From contig JAEXTU010000357.1 in NCBI GenBank assembly GCA_023453335.1, positions 1-14,645 of the forward strand: 14,645 nucleotides of DNA. Direction: 5' to 3'. Every line of letters starts with the position of its first letter. Position 1 is the stretch's first letter. A model generated the notes under the pieces. The model worked only from the letters and a program-made list of their open reading frames with translations. It was not told the origin of the DNA and did not search any database. Position numbers and translations under genes: made by a program. Origin of the DNA: Pseudomonadota bacterium (GTDB lineage Bacteria > Desulfobacterota > Desulfovibrionia > Desulfovibrionales > Desulfovibrionaceae). Positions 1 through 5,805 of the stretch are shown here, one piece after another.

Positions 1-869
1 GGGTGGGCCATCACGGGGGGGGGGGGGGGTACCCCCCCCCCGCCGCCCAGGCCCCGCGCCTCCTCGATGAACTCCGAGGCGCGGTAGAAATGGCGCAGGG
101 AGAAGTTCTCCTTGACCAGGCGCTTGACCTCCTTGAGAAAGACCTGGGCCTTGTCCACCACCCGGTCCCCGTAGCGGGGGCGCAGGGCGTCGAAGAAATC
201 CCGCACCAGCTTGTTCTTGGCCATGGCCCGGGGGGTGTCGGCCCAGTTCTCCTCCAGAAGGGTGCGCAGCTTGGCCGCGAACACCCGGCAGAAGCCCACC
301 AGGTCCTCGCCGGCCGCGGTGTTGCCCGCGGCCTTGGCCCGGCGCGCGGCCAGGCCGTCCTCCACCAAAGAGTCCAGGAACTCGCTCAGCTGGGAGGAGC
401 GGTAGGTGAAGGTGTGGTCCAGCATGGAGTGCAGCTTGTCCGCGCCCCGGGCCAGCTTGTCCTCCCGGAAGTGTAAAAGCAGCTGCACCTTGCGATTGAA
501 GCCGCGGGAATAGCAGTCCACCTCCACCCCGGCGTAGCCGTTCAGGGTGAGCAGCTCGTTGTGCTGGGTGGGGATGATGAGCTCGGGCCCGCTGTTGGGG
601 TACAGGGCCCGCACCCGCTCCATGATGAGGTCCATGGGCAGGAACTCGGGATGCCAGTGTACCGCCAGGGTGCACTCCTGGCGCAGGTAGGCCTTGCCCG
701 GGTCGGCCACCGCGGCCCGCTGCTGCGGGGTGAGGGAGACATCCACGCAGGCCAGGTAGGCGGCCCGGTCCTCGTCGGTGACCTCCCGCTCCACCCGGGC
801 CAGGTCCACCGGGGCGCAGGCCCCCTCCCGGTCCAGGCGCACCGCGTCCATCTTCGTGCCGGCCTTCAT
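1..869 (-). CDS. PHP-domain-like protein, C-terminus cut by window edge
   Basis: Open from an ATG at 869 to the window edge (about 289 codons, no stop), lying 10 bases after the XXXCH gene. Seen: residues 69-133 follow the layout of a PHP phosphoesterase domain. There is a strand ending in an HxH (VHWHPEF, H71 and H73), then a helix. Next comes a strand ending IIPTQHNE (H103, compare the TDHN motif of PHP proteins), followed by GYAGVEVDCYS (compare PGvEi) and VQLLLHF with H133. PHP proteins use such His/Asp/Glu residues to bind metals and hydrolyse phosphoesters; whether this one is active is unknown. The following 150 residues are helical and charged, with no family I recognise. Codon third positions are strongly G/C, as in neighbours. 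Close co-orientation with the XXXCH gene suggests one transcript and a GAK-system role (inference). The last ~17 codons run through a G15/C10 homopolymer tract and may be unreliable. Confidence 0.72.
   Translation of the reverse strand, partial: MKAGTKMDAVRLDREGACAPVDLARVEREVTDEDRAAYLACVDVSLTPQQRAAVADPGKAYLRQECTLAVHWHPEFLPMDLIMERVRALYPNSGPELIIPTQHNELLTLNGYAGVEVDCYSRGFNRKVQLLLHFREDKLARGADKLHSMLDHTFTYRSSQLSEFLDSLVEDGLAARRAKAAGNTAAGEDLVGFCRVFAAKLRTLLEENWADTPRAMAKNKLVRDFFDALRPRYGDRVVDKAQVFLKEVKRLVKENFSLRHFYRASEFIEEARGLGGGGGVPPPPPVMAH
15..41. repeat. Homopolymer tract G15-TA-C10
   Basis: Fifteen G (15-29), then TA, then ten C (32-41). The centre is a GTAC palindrome, so the tract is an almost perfect inverted repeat of homopolymers. 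Read on the minus strand it would give a run of glycines, a valine and five prolines inside the PHP-like gene. This is unlike the rest of that protein and suggests a sequencing or assembly error close to a contig end. A slippage-prone tract is the alternative. Confidence 0.8.
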
Positions 870-879
870 GCGCGGCCGC

Positions 880-1458
880 CTACTTGTACCGGTCGTGGCA
901 GTCGCGCTTGAGGGCTCCCAGCTCGGCCACCGCCACCTTGGCCGCCTCCAGGTCCCCGGCCTGCACCGCCGCGCCGAAGGCCGCGGCGGCCGCGGCGTAG
1001 GCCGGGTAGTACTCGTCGCCCTTGCCCGGGTAGGTGACCATGAGCAGGGAATCGGACACGAAGCTCTCGGCCAGGTCGGGGTCGGGCATCTGGCCCAGGC
1101 CCAGGGCCTCCTGGATGGCCTTGAACTCCTTCTTCATCCACTTCTTGAGGGTGGAGTACTTGGGCTTGCCGGCGGGGCGGGCCTCGGCCGGGGCCGCGGC
1201 CTCGCCGGCCTGCGCCGGGGCCGGCGCGCCGGCCGCGGCATAGGGCAGGGCCGGGGTCTTGACCTTGACCTTGACCTTGAGCCCCTCGCCGGACTTCTTG
1301 AGCCCGATCTCGATGCTCTTGAAGCCGTCCAGGCTGATGGTGGCGTCGTCCACGTGCAGGGAGCCGCCCTCCAGGTCCTGGGCCAGGCTCTTGAAGAACT
1401 CCGCCACCTCGTCGGGGGCGATGGTCATCTCGATCTTGCGCTTCTCGCTGCTGCCCAT
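880..1458 (-). CDS. GAK system XXXCH-domain protein
   Basis: 192 residues from ATG 1458, chosen because GAGGAGG lies just upstream and the homology begins here; an upstream GTG extension has no conserved content. Residues 8-67 (KRKIEMTIAPDEVAEFF to KVKVKVK) resemble an amphi-Trp-type domain: a short helix, then alternating amphipathic strands. Residues 70-98 are an Ala/Pro/Gly linker. Residues 99-192 are a helical bundle ending LKRDCHDRYK, with C187-H188. The XXXCH family is named for this C-terminal CH. The ending resembles the heme motif of cytochrome c'-like bundles (CxxCH) with the first cysteine missing, so covalent heme by the usual double thioether is not expected. Known: XXXCH proteins occur in the 'GAK' (GRASP and kinase) cassette with an ATP-grasp enzyme, a CofD-like protein, an HprK-like kinase and amphi-Trp proteins. 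The biochemical role is unknown. A PHP-like gene follows 10 bases downstream. Confidence 0.85.
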   Translation of the reverse strand: MGSSEKRKIEMTIAPDEVAEFFKSLAQDLEGGSLHVDDATISLDGFKSIEIGLKKSGEGLKVKVKVKTPALPYAAAGAPAPAQAGEAAAPAEARPAGKPKYSTLKKWMKKEFKAIQEALGLGQMPDPDLAESFVSDSLLMVTYPGKGDEYYPAYAAAAAAFGAAVQAGDLEAAKVAVAELGALKRDCHDRYK

Positions 1459-1802
1459 GGCAACCTCCTCGAAACATGGCGGTGGGAAAGACCTCCCCAC
1501 CCTACCACATATTCCTGCTAGTACAACGCGCTGCCCTTCCGGCGCGCCACACACCGCAACCTAGCCCGTGATTGTTACAATCATATTACTTTTCCTCCAC
1601 CGCCTGGACAGCCCCCGGACCCCCTCATCGAGGGCCTGGAGTCCGGCCGCCTCACCCTGGCCTCGGCCGGCGAGGAGATCGTGCTCGCCCCGGGCCAGGC
1701 CCTCAGGGTGGAGGCCAAGGCCAAGCGCAAGCAGGACGGCGGCAAGCTGGGACTGGAGATATCCTGGAAGGACGACGCCTCTCCCGGCCTGGCCGTGGGC
1801 TC
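1459..1802. other. 344-base region without an intact gene
   Basis: Lies between the XXXCH start and the metW stop. It holds the XXXCH leader (1459-1560), an AT-rich patch with the palindrome at 1569-1583, and the amphi-Trp remnant from about 1621. In the leader a weak TTGTAC / TAGGGT pair (1521-1526 and 1499-1504, minus strand, 16-base spacer) could serve the XXXCH gene. Each hexamer matches the consensus at only three of six bases, so I do not call it separately. Confidence 0.6.
1569..1583. promoter_or_regulatory. Perfect 7-1-7 palindrome, possible operator
   Basis: TGATTGT-T-ACAATCA is a perfect inverted repeat with one central base, in an AT-rich patch (about 1570-1600) that stands out in this GC-rich window. 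It lies 111 bases upstream of the XXXCH start and in no intact gene. Its length and symmetry suit a dimeric repressor or activator site. No T-run follows, so a terminator is less likely. The binding protein cannot be named from the sequence. Confidence 0.4.
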
Positions 1803-1806
1803 CTAG
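1621..1806 (+). pseudogene. 5'-truncated amphi-Trp domain gene remnant
   Basis: Plus-strand reading frame ending at TAG 1804-1806. The translated part starting PLIEGLESGRLTLASAGEE, continuing through IVLAPGQALRVEAKAKRK and KLGLEISWKDD, matches the second half of an amphi-Trp domain as I know it (LIEGxxSGxI.L..dgdEIVL.P.....eVkAKRK...kL.i.isWK). The tryptophan the family is named for is at codon 1765. The first ~25 residues of the domain are missing in all three frames. The same frame runs back to a stop at 1519 but has no ATG, GTG or TTG before 1681 and no ribosome site. Codon third positions are still G/C-rich and there is no internal stop, so decay looks recent. It is convergent with metW and their stop codons share a CTAG (1803-1806). 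The break lies near 1605-1620. Amphi-Trp genes are known companions of GAK-system genes, and a XXXCH gene lies next door. Confidence 0.72.
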
Positions 1807-2408
1807 CCCGTTTTCCGGGACAGGAGAAAGATGCCGTAGGTGGCCAGGAGGTTGGGCAGCAGCCGAACCTCCCGGCCCTTTTCCTCGTGATGGTGGGTGG
1901 AGATGGCCACCTCCCGCTCCACCGTGAACCCCTCCTTGCGGCAGAAGCGGCGGAAGTCCTTGAGGGTGATGACCCGGATGTTGGGGGTGTCGTGCCAGCC
2001 GTAGGGCAGCTCCCGGGACACCGGGGCCACCCCGGTGAGGAGCAGTTGCACCCGGATGCCCCAGTGGCTGAAGTTGGGGAAGCTCACGATGCCGCACCCG
2101 CCCACCCGCAGCATCTCCCGGATGATGCGGGCCGGGTCGTAGACCTGCTGGAGGGTCTGGGACAGGATCACGTAGTCGAAGGACTGGTCCGGGTAGTCGG
2201 CCAACTCCTGGGTGATGTCGCCGTGCAGCACGGACAGGCCGCGGGCGATGGCCTCCTCGGCCTTGTCCTCCTCGATCTCGATGCCCCGGCCGATGACCTG
2301 CTTGTGCTCCCGCAGGTGGGCCAGGAGGTCGCCGCGGCCGCAGCCCAGGTCCAGAACCTTGGCGCAGGGCTCCACCCAGGAGGCGATGACCGAGAGGTCG
2401 TAGCGCAT
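1803..2408 (-). CDS. metW: Methionine biosynthesis protein MetW
   Basis: 201 residues starting MRYDLSVIASWVEP, the usual MetW start. ATG at 2408 overlaps the metX stop (TGATG), so the upstream start eight codons earlier is rejected. Residues 18-29 (VLDLGCGRGDLL) are the glycine-rich SAM-binding motif I of class I methyltransferases. GIEIEED (42-48) supplies the acidic residue after strand 2, and LHGDI plus FDYVILSQTLQQV (about 61-89) fit motifs II-III. The PNFSHWGIRVQLL segment (111-123) is typical of MetW. Length fits the family (about 200). Known: metW follows metX in many proteobacteria and is needed with it for the acyl-homoserine step; a methyl-transfer substrate has not been clearly shown. 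Translational coupling to metX is very likely. The stop codon interlocks with that of the convergent amphi-Trp remnant. Confidence 0.93.
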   Translation of the reverse strand: MRYDLSVIASWVEPCAKVLDLGCGRGDLLAHLREHKQVIGRGIEIEEDKAEEAIARGLSVLHGDITQELADYPDQSFDYVILSQTLQQVYDPARIIREMLRVGGCGIVSFPNFSHWGIRVQLLLTGVAPVSRELPYGWHDTPNIRVITLKDFRRFCRKEGFTVEREVAISTHHHEEKGREVRLLPNLLATYGIFLLSRKTG

Positions 2409-3616
2409 CAGCCCTCCCCCTCCTTGCCGCAATCAGCCTCGCCCGCGCTTGCGCCCTCCCGGGCCACCTGCTCCAGGAACCCGGCGATGGTGCGGGCCAG
2501 GCGCGGGTTGGGCAGCAGGAAGGCGTCATGGCCGCAGTCGGCCGATATCTCCACGAAGGACACGTCCCGGCCGGCCTTCTTCATGGCCTGCACCATGAGC
2601 CGGGACTGGGCCGTGGGGTAGAGCCAATCCGAGGTGAAGGACACCACCAGGAAGCGGGCCTGGGCCCGGGAGAAGGCCTTGACCAGCGAGCCCCCGCCCC
2701 AGCGCATCTCCAGGTTGAAGTAGTCCGCGGCCCGGGTGATGTAGAGGAAGGAGTTGGCGTCGAAGCGCTCCACGAACTTTTTGCCCTGGTGGCGCAGGTA
2801 GCTCTCCACCTGGAACTCGGCCTCGAAGTTGTAGGCCAGGTCGCAGCGGTCCTGCAGCCGACGGTCGAACTTGCGGCGCATGGCCTCGTCCGAGAGGTAG
2901 GTGATGTGCCCGATCATGCGGGCCACGGACAGGCCGGTGCGCGGCCCGGGGCCGTCGTAGTAGGCCCCGTCCGCCCACTGCGGGTCGGACATGATGGCCT
3001 GGCGGGCCACCTCGTTGAAGGCGATGCACAGGGCCGAGTGCCGGGAGGTGGTGGCCAGGGGGATGGCCGCGCGCACCAACTCGGGAAAGCGCACCGCCCA
3101 CTCCAGCACCTGCATGCCGCCGATGGAGCCGCCGGCCACCGCCAGCAGCCTGCGGATGCCCAGGCTCTGCACCAACTCCCGCTGCGCCTCCACCCAGTCC
3201 CCCACGGTGAGCATGGGGAAGTCCAGGCCGAAGGGCCGGCCGGTGTCCGGGTTCACCGAGCCCGGGCCGGTGGAGCCCATGCACCCGCCGATGACGTTGG
3301 AGCAGATCACGAAATAGCGGTCGGTGTCGAAGGCCTTGCCCGGCCCCACGTAGAGGTCCCACCAGCCGGGTTTCTTGTCGCTCACGTCGTAGTAGCCCGC
3401 GGCGTGGGAGTCCCCGGACAGGGCGTGGCAGACCAGGATGGCGTTGTCCGCGGCCGGGGCCAGGGTCCCGTAGGTCTCGAAGGCCAGGGTCACCGGACCC
3501 AGGGGCCGGCCGCACTCCAGCTCCATCCGGGCCGGGGGCGCGGCAAAGGTGAAGAACCGCTTCTCCACCCGGCCCACGGAGCTGCCGGAGGAGTCCGCCG
3601 GCTCATAGTCGCTCAC
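2408..3616 (-). CDS. metX: Homoserine O-acyltransferase MetX
   Basis: 402 residues. GTG 3616 was chosen because it forms a GTGA overlap with the preceding stop and gives the family's length; the frame stays open upstream only as a shadow of that gene. It is an alpha/beta-hydrolase fold enzyme of methionine synthesis in the cytoplasm, transferring an acyl group from acyl-CoA to homoserine. Seen: LAFETYGTL (44-52) and HALSGDSHAAG (64-74) near the oxyanion region. Nucleophile Ser164 sits in AGGSIGGMQ, Asp330 in FTSDWLYPT and His363 in DCGHDAFLL, so the catalytic triad is complete. WWDLYVGPGKAFDTDRYFVI (85-104) and SNVIGGCMGSTGP (106-118) are typical of the MetX family. Acetyl versus succinyl specificity cannot be decided here, since MetX-fold enzymes include both. 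Coupled to metW downstream; MshEN-like and TPR genes lie upstream in the same operon. Confidence 0.95.
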   Translation of the reverse strand: MSDYEPADSSGSSVGRVEKRFFTFAAPPARMELECGRPLGPVTLAFETYGTLAPAADNAILVCHALSGDSHAAGYYDVSDKKPGWWDLYVGPGKAFDTDRYFVICSNVIGGCMGSTGPGSVNPDTGRPFGLDFPMLTVGDWVEAQRELVQSLGIRRLLAVAGGSIGGMQVLEWAVRFPELVRAAIPLATTSRHSALCIAFNEVARQAIMSDPQWADGAYYDGPGPRTGLSVARMIGHITYLSDEAMRRKFDRRLQDRCDLAYNFEAEFQVESYLRHQGKKFVERFDANSFLYITRAADYFNLEMRWGGGSLVKAFSRAQARFLVVSFTSDWLYPTAQSRLMVQAMKKAGRDVSFVEISADCGHDAFLLPNPRLARTIAGFLEQVAREGASAGEADCGKEGEG

Positions 3617-4416
3617 CGGGCCGCCTCCAGCCCGCAGGCCACCACCAGGCGCAGGGCCTCGCCCGGCGCGGCCAGGCGCACCGCCGCAGCCGGCGGGGGC
3701 AGCTCCCCAGGATTCTGGGACTCCGGGGCCAGGGCGCAGAAGTTCACCTCCACCCCGCGGTCGGCCAGGCCGTAGAACAGGTAGCGGCCGGCCACCGCGA
3801 ACACCGCCGGGTCGGGCTGTGGGTCTTCGCCCCCCACCAGGACCGCCGCGAAATAGGTGCAACTCCCGTCCACGCACACCGGATACCGGAAGGCGGACCG
3901 GTAGGCCGCCGGGTCCAGGGACACGCCCACCTCCACCACCGCCGTCGCGGCGCCGAGGATGCGCCGGCAGGCGCGCTGCACCGCGCCGGCCAGGCAGGAC
4001 ATGACCGCCCCGGCCACGCTGCCGTCGGTGAAATAGGAAAGGTCCACGGTGTGTCCCTCACGGGCCTGGAAATACCGCTCCAGCAGGGCGGCGTGCCGGT
4101 CCTTGTCGATGATCCCCAGCTCCAGCAGGGCCTCGCCCAGGCGCGCGGTATGCACGGTCTGCAGGAAGAGCAGGTTGTCCAGGTCCTCGCGGCTCATGAG
4201 CCCCATCTCCACGGCCAGTTCGCCGAAAGGCAGGTCGCGGAAGGACTGCTCCGCATAGACCCGCTCGGCGTCGAGGATCTCGATGAGCCCGCGGTCCACG
4301 GCCAATTCGCCCAGGCGGCGGTTGGCCTGGCGCTGGTGCCTGAGGGCCAGGTCCAGCTGCTCCTGGGTGATGACCCCCTCTTGCAAGAGGAACTGCCCGA
4401 GAAATACCGATTCCAC
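3613..4416 (-). CDS. MshEN-like two-repeat protein with unknown C-terminal domain
   Basis: 267 residues from GTG 4416, preceded by AGGGGGTG and starting 10 bases after the TPR stop. Two tandem MshEN-type units fill residues 1-105. The first is LGQFLLQEGVITQEQLDLAL (6-25) then RHQ, with half-motif RLGELAVDRGLI (34-45). The second is FGELAVEMGLMSREDLDNLL (64-83) then FLQ, with half-motif RLGEALLELGII (92-103). Both fit the spacing LGxx[hydrophobic]2xxG[hydrophobic]2xxxxLxxxLxxQ known for cyclic-di-GMP-binding MshEN domains. However, the Arg expected before LG is Phe (VFLG) or Pro-Phe (LPFG), so nucleotide binding is doubtful. Residues 125-230 are a mixed alpha/beta domain (SVAGAVMSCLAGAVQ, FAAVLVGGEDP) that I cannot name; a CheX-like fold is a loose possibility. 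It overlaps metX by four bases, suggesting translational coupling. No signal peptide or membrane segment. Confidence 0.75.
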   Translation of the reverse strand: MESVFLGQFLLQEGVITQEQLDLALRHQRQANRRLGELAVDRGLIEILDAERVYAEQSFRDLPFGELAVEMGLMSREDLDNLLFLQTVHTARLGEALLELGIIDKDRHAALLERYFQAREGHTVDLSYFTDGSVAGAVMSCLAGAVQRACRRILGAATAVVEVGVSLDPAAYRSAFRYPVCVDGSCTYFAAVLVGGEDPQPDPAVFAVAGRYLFYGLADRGVEVNFCALAPESQNPGELPPPAAAVRLAAPGEALRLVVACGLEAAR

Positions 4417-4426
4417 TCCACACCCC

Positions 4427-5209
4427 CTAGAGAACGATCTTCTTGTCCTCGGCTGCCTTGTCCACGACGGCGCGCAGTTTGCCCGCCTCCTCCAGGTCCG
4501 GATTCAGGGCCAGGGCCTTGTCCACGTGCTCCCGGGCCTCGCGCAACCGGCCGCTCTCGAAGGCCGCCCGGGCGAGGTTGAAGAACAGGTGCTCGTCCTG
4601 CCCGGTGAGCTGCACCGCCCGGGCGTAATACTCGATGGCCTGGGCGAACAGGCCGTTCTTGCGCAACTGGATGCCGAAGTCGTTGAACAGGTGCTTGTGC
4701 CGCACCTCGAAGGCCGACTCCAGGGCCACGATGCGCTTGAACACCGCCTCGGCGCTCTTGAGCTCGTTGCGTTTCAGATAGGTGAGGCCCAGGCCGAAGG
4801 TGGCGCGCACGTGCTCCTCGTCCACCCGCAGCACGCCCTTGTACTCGAACTCGGCGCTGAAGAGCTCCTCCTTGCCGCGGTGTTCGTCCCCCCGGTCCGC
4901 CGCGGCCTCCAGGGCGCGCATGGCCGGAGACACGCTGTGCATGTACATGGAGGGCTCGGGCAAATAGTCCTTGAGCAGCTTTTCCCGGGTCAGGATGGTC
5001 TTCTTGCCGGTGGGCACGAAATTCTTGTTGACCGGCTGCACCGTGACCCGGCCGTCGCGCAGGTCCTCCACGAACATGTAGATCTTCTGGGACGAGCGGC
5101 GCTTGGTGGCGCCTGTGCCCACGGTGGTCATGACCTCGGTGGAGAAGACCCCGGAGATGATCTCGTCCGGGTCCGGGGCGGGGATGGGAAGTTCCGGTTC
5201 TTCGCTCAT
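4427..5209 (-). CDS. Tetratricopeptide repeat protein
   Basis: 260 residues from ATG 5209 (MSEEPELPIPAPDPDE). This start is preferred over an ATG 36 bases upstream because the acidic start looks native and a candidate -10 element overlaps the upstream one. Residues 16-80 form a conserved-looking beta region (ISGVFSTEVMTTVGTG, SQKIYMFVEDL, TVQPVNKNFVPTGKKT). Residues 95-130 are helical. Three TPR units follow: VRATFGLGLTYLKRNELKSA (134-153), HLFNDFGIQLRKNGLFAQAI (173-192), and EHLFFNLARAAFESGRLREA (206-225) ending DKALALNPDLEEA. TPRs are protein-binding scaffolds; the partner is unknown, though the MshEN-like product of the next gene is an obvious candidate (inference). No signal peptide, so cytoplasmic. 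I recall similar N-terminal-plus-TPR proteins in Desulfovibrionales but no characterised function. First gene of the likely TPR-MshEN-metX-metW operon. Confidence 0.85.
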   Translation of the reverse strand: MSEEPELPIPAPDPDEIISGVFSTEVMTTVGTGATKRRSSQKIYMFVEDLRDGRVTVQPVNKNFVPTGKKTILTREKLLKDYLPEPSMYMHSVSPAMRALEAAADRGDEHRGKEELFSAEFEYKGVLRVDEEHVRATFGLGLTYLKRNELKSAEAVFKRIVALESAFEVRHKHLFNDFGIQLRKNGLFAQAIEYYARAVQLTGQDEHLFFNLARAAFESGRLREAREHVDKALALNPDLEEAGKLRAVVDKAAEDKKIVL

Positions 5210-5242
5210 GGGCGTTCCGGCGGCGAGGCCGGCGGGAATACG

Positions 5243-5270
5243 CATATATCAAGTCCGGCAAGGGCGTCCA
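5243..5270 (-). promoter_or_regulatory. Candidate promoter of the TPR-metX-metW operon
   Basis: On the minus strand TGGACG (5265-5270) and TATATG (5243-5248) are separated by 16 bases. Each matches the sigma-70 hexamers at four of six positions. Transcription would start near 5236, giving a leader of about 27 bases to ATG 5209. This fits the only clear gap (74 bases) upstream of the operon. Confidence 0.4.
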
Positions 5271-5283
5271 CCCCGGGCGCGCG

Positions 5284-5805
5284 TCAGCCGGTGGGCCCGA
5301 CCTGCACCGAGGCCACGAAATCCGCCAGCCAGCCCCAGCCGGCCACGTCCCCGGAGCGGGGCAGGGACAGGGCGGCCACGGCCAGGCCGCCCCCGGCGCG
5401 CCAGGCCGCCACCAACCGCTCCAGGCGGAAGGCGGCAAAGCTGGTGAACTGGGCGCGCACCCCGGGGCCACCGGGCAGGCCGCACTCCTCCAGGAAGCGC
5501 ACCCGGAACCCGGACAGCCCGGCCAGGCCCGCGGCCTCGGCCCGCACCCAGTCCAGGGGCGAAAGGCTGCCCGCGGGCAGGAGGAGCAGGGTCAGGAGCG
5601 GGGCGAATCCCGAAGCGCGCAGGTCGGCCGGCCCCTCGGCGAACAGCGGCCTGGGAGGCCGCTCCGGAACCGGCCGGCGGAACACCAGGCAGCTCCCGTC
5701 CGGCAGCATGGCCCCCTCCACCGCCGCGAACTCCGGCGGCGGCGTGCAGCGGACCCGGCCGCGGACGAATAGGGCCGCCCCGCACTCGCGGTCAGACAAT
5801 TCCAA
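5284..5805 (-). CDS. Hypothetical protein, possibly DcrB/DUF1795-like
   Basis: About 173 residues ending FVASVQVGPTG. Coding is supported by strongly G/C third positions throughout. There is no ATG near the start of the coding signal. The best starts are TTG 5805 or TTG 5799, just after GGGAAGGGTGGA, overlapping the last codons of the upstream DUF429 gene. The frame runs further upstream but only as a shadow of that gene. The layout is beta strand (ALFVRGRVRCTPPPEF), strand (CLVFRRPV), strand (LLTLLLLPAG), helix (WVRAEAAGLAG), then antiparallel strands (FRVRFLEECGL, VRAQFTSFAAF, RLERLVAAWRAG, LAVAALSLP) and a final helix (WLADFVASVQV). That order resembles DcrB/DUF1795 proteins, some of which are chaperones for PAAR-type injection effectors, and a PAAR gene lies upstream. 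This is only a fold-level guess. The 5' end may have been replaced when the low-GC gene arrived. Confidence 0.6.
   Translation of the reverse strand: MELSDRECGAALFVRGRVRCTPPPEFAAVEGAMLPDGSCLVFRRPVPERPPRPLFAEGPADLRASGFAPLLTLLLLPAGSLSPLDWVRAEAAGLAGLSGFRVRFLEECGLPGGPGVRAQFTSFAAFRLERLVAAWRAGGGLAVAALSLPRSGDVAGWGWLADFVASVQVGPTG

Noticed and set aside
2408..3877. Longer MetX with an 87-residue N-terminal extension
   Set aside because: The extension overlaps the MshEN-like gene and is Gly/Arg/Pro-rich. GTG 3616 gives the family length and a GTGA junction.
5210..5283. SAM riboswitch before the metX operon
   Set aside because: Only 74 bases are available and no paired-helix SAM-riboswitch layout is visible. 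A simple promoter fits better.
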